Below, in pieces: positions 28,872 to 29,311 of a stretch of DNA of 29,311 nucleotides. The DNA is taken from IMG/VR virus record IMGVR_UViG_3300025759_000481, positions 1-29,311 of that record. One strand, written 5' to 3'. A model generated the notes under the pieces. The model did no database searches. It was given only the letters and a program-made list of their open reading frames with translations, and was not told the DNA's origin. The translations under genes and the position numbers were made by a program. Source of the stretch: a virus. Positions within the stretch are counted from its first letter, which is position 1; every line of letters starts with the position of its first letter.

Positions 28872-29311
28872 CATGCTCGTATCTGGTGTTTTGCAAGAAC
28901 AGCGACGAGACACGCCCTGACAGGACACCTGAGTGGGTGCAGTCTAAGCCGCACCGAGGCGACATTGTTGGCGTAGTAGAAGCTGGTACGTCGTGGGGTC
29001 GTCGTGAATCAATGCAGGTGTGGGTTGCTGACGGTAACGATCCTGCTGATTATCCAGGCGACTATGGGATTGTGAATGTGGTTGATGGCGATGTTGATCT
29101 GTCAACAGCCGAGTCTGTGTTTTATCATTCGCGAGTTGTACGGCCAACAACTCCGGCAGACTCTAATCACCGAGTTGAGGAAGGCGGAACTGTGTCTTCT
29201 ACTGTGGTTGTTTACAAGTTTGGTTGGCGTTTGAGGTTGTCTGAGTTGACGCCTGCTCAACAAGAAGCGTTTGCGTCTAATTACACGATTGATTTGACGC
29301 AAGACGAGTTC
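28868..29311 (+). CDS. Hypothetical virion-region protein (3' end outside window)
   Basis: The frame opens at ATG 28868 (overlapping the preceding TGA as ATGA) and continues without stop to the window edge, 148 codons. It begins M-T-C-S-Y-L-V-F-C-K-N-S-D-E and includes SKPHRGDIVGVVEAGTSWG and YPGDYGIVNVVDGDVDL. This looks like a compact beta-rich domain. It lies in the post-capsid structural block. No family recognised, and the end is missing. Confidence 0.55.
   Translation, partial: MTCSYLVFCKNSDETRPDRTPEWVQSKPHRGDIVGVVEAGTSWGRRESMQVWVADGNDPADYPGDYGIVNVVDGDVDLSTAESVFYHSRVVRPTTPADSNHRVEEGGTVSSTVVVYKFGWRLRLSELTPAQQEAFASNYTIDLTQDEF

Overview
The window reads as part of a tailed, double-stranded DNA bacteriophage (Caudoviricetes) of an actinobacterial host. 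The phage call rests on a holin and endolysin, a large terminase, a portal protein, a scaffold-like protein and a major capsid protein. The actinobacterial host is inferred from a WhiB-type iron-sulfur regulator, a family essentially restricted to Actinobacteria and their phages. The phage genes have a moderate to low G+C content for that group, which would fit an aquatic low-GC actinobacterium; this is an inference.

Layout: (1) 1-891, plus strand: end of an r1t-type holin and a two-part amidase endolysin. (2) 888-7532, minus strand: tightly packed early/replication genes, mostly overlapping by TAATG or ATGA junctions. They encode a helicase-loader-like protein, a single-strand DNA-binding protein, a Rad52/ERF-like annealing protein, a ribbon-helix-helix regulator, a Cas4-like nuclease, WhiB, a stand-alone DnaA domain IV protein, a DUF932 protein and many small unknowns. 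Three strong hairpins (1716, 5070, 6479) divide this strand into transcription blocks. (3) 7592-10242: a GC-rich island of about 2.65 kb built as a large imperfect inverted repeat. It has matching 16-bp outer ends, an intact 146-residue gene in one arm, a decayed copy in the other, and about 960 bp of GAG/GAC triplet-like repeat between them. (4) 10243-10549: non-coding, with a 71-nt tract of only G and T and then a region of dense inverted repeats including a possible pseudoknot. (5) 10550-29311, plus strand: late genes, namely small basic proteins, large terminase, portal, a 1846-residue virion protein and three further large virion-type proteins (one with a lysozyme-like domain), tandem promoters, scaffold, major capsid, a strong terminator, and head/tail accessory proteins. 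The last gene runs off the window.

The layout is that of a circularly permuted or circularised genome. Late genes run rightward and would continue outside the window into the lysis genes at its left end, early genes run leftward, and the island with the G/T tract sits at the divergence point where physical ends, a packaging site or an origin would be expected.

The items most worth a second look are the inverted-repeat island and its triplet-repeat core, the G/T tract with the adjacent structured region, a 78-bp in-frame insertion inside the terminase gene with 11-bp terminal inverted repeats and a 4-bp target duplication, and a near-perfect internal ribosome binding site in the endolysin gene. 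All functional calls come from reading the sequence; no database search was run.
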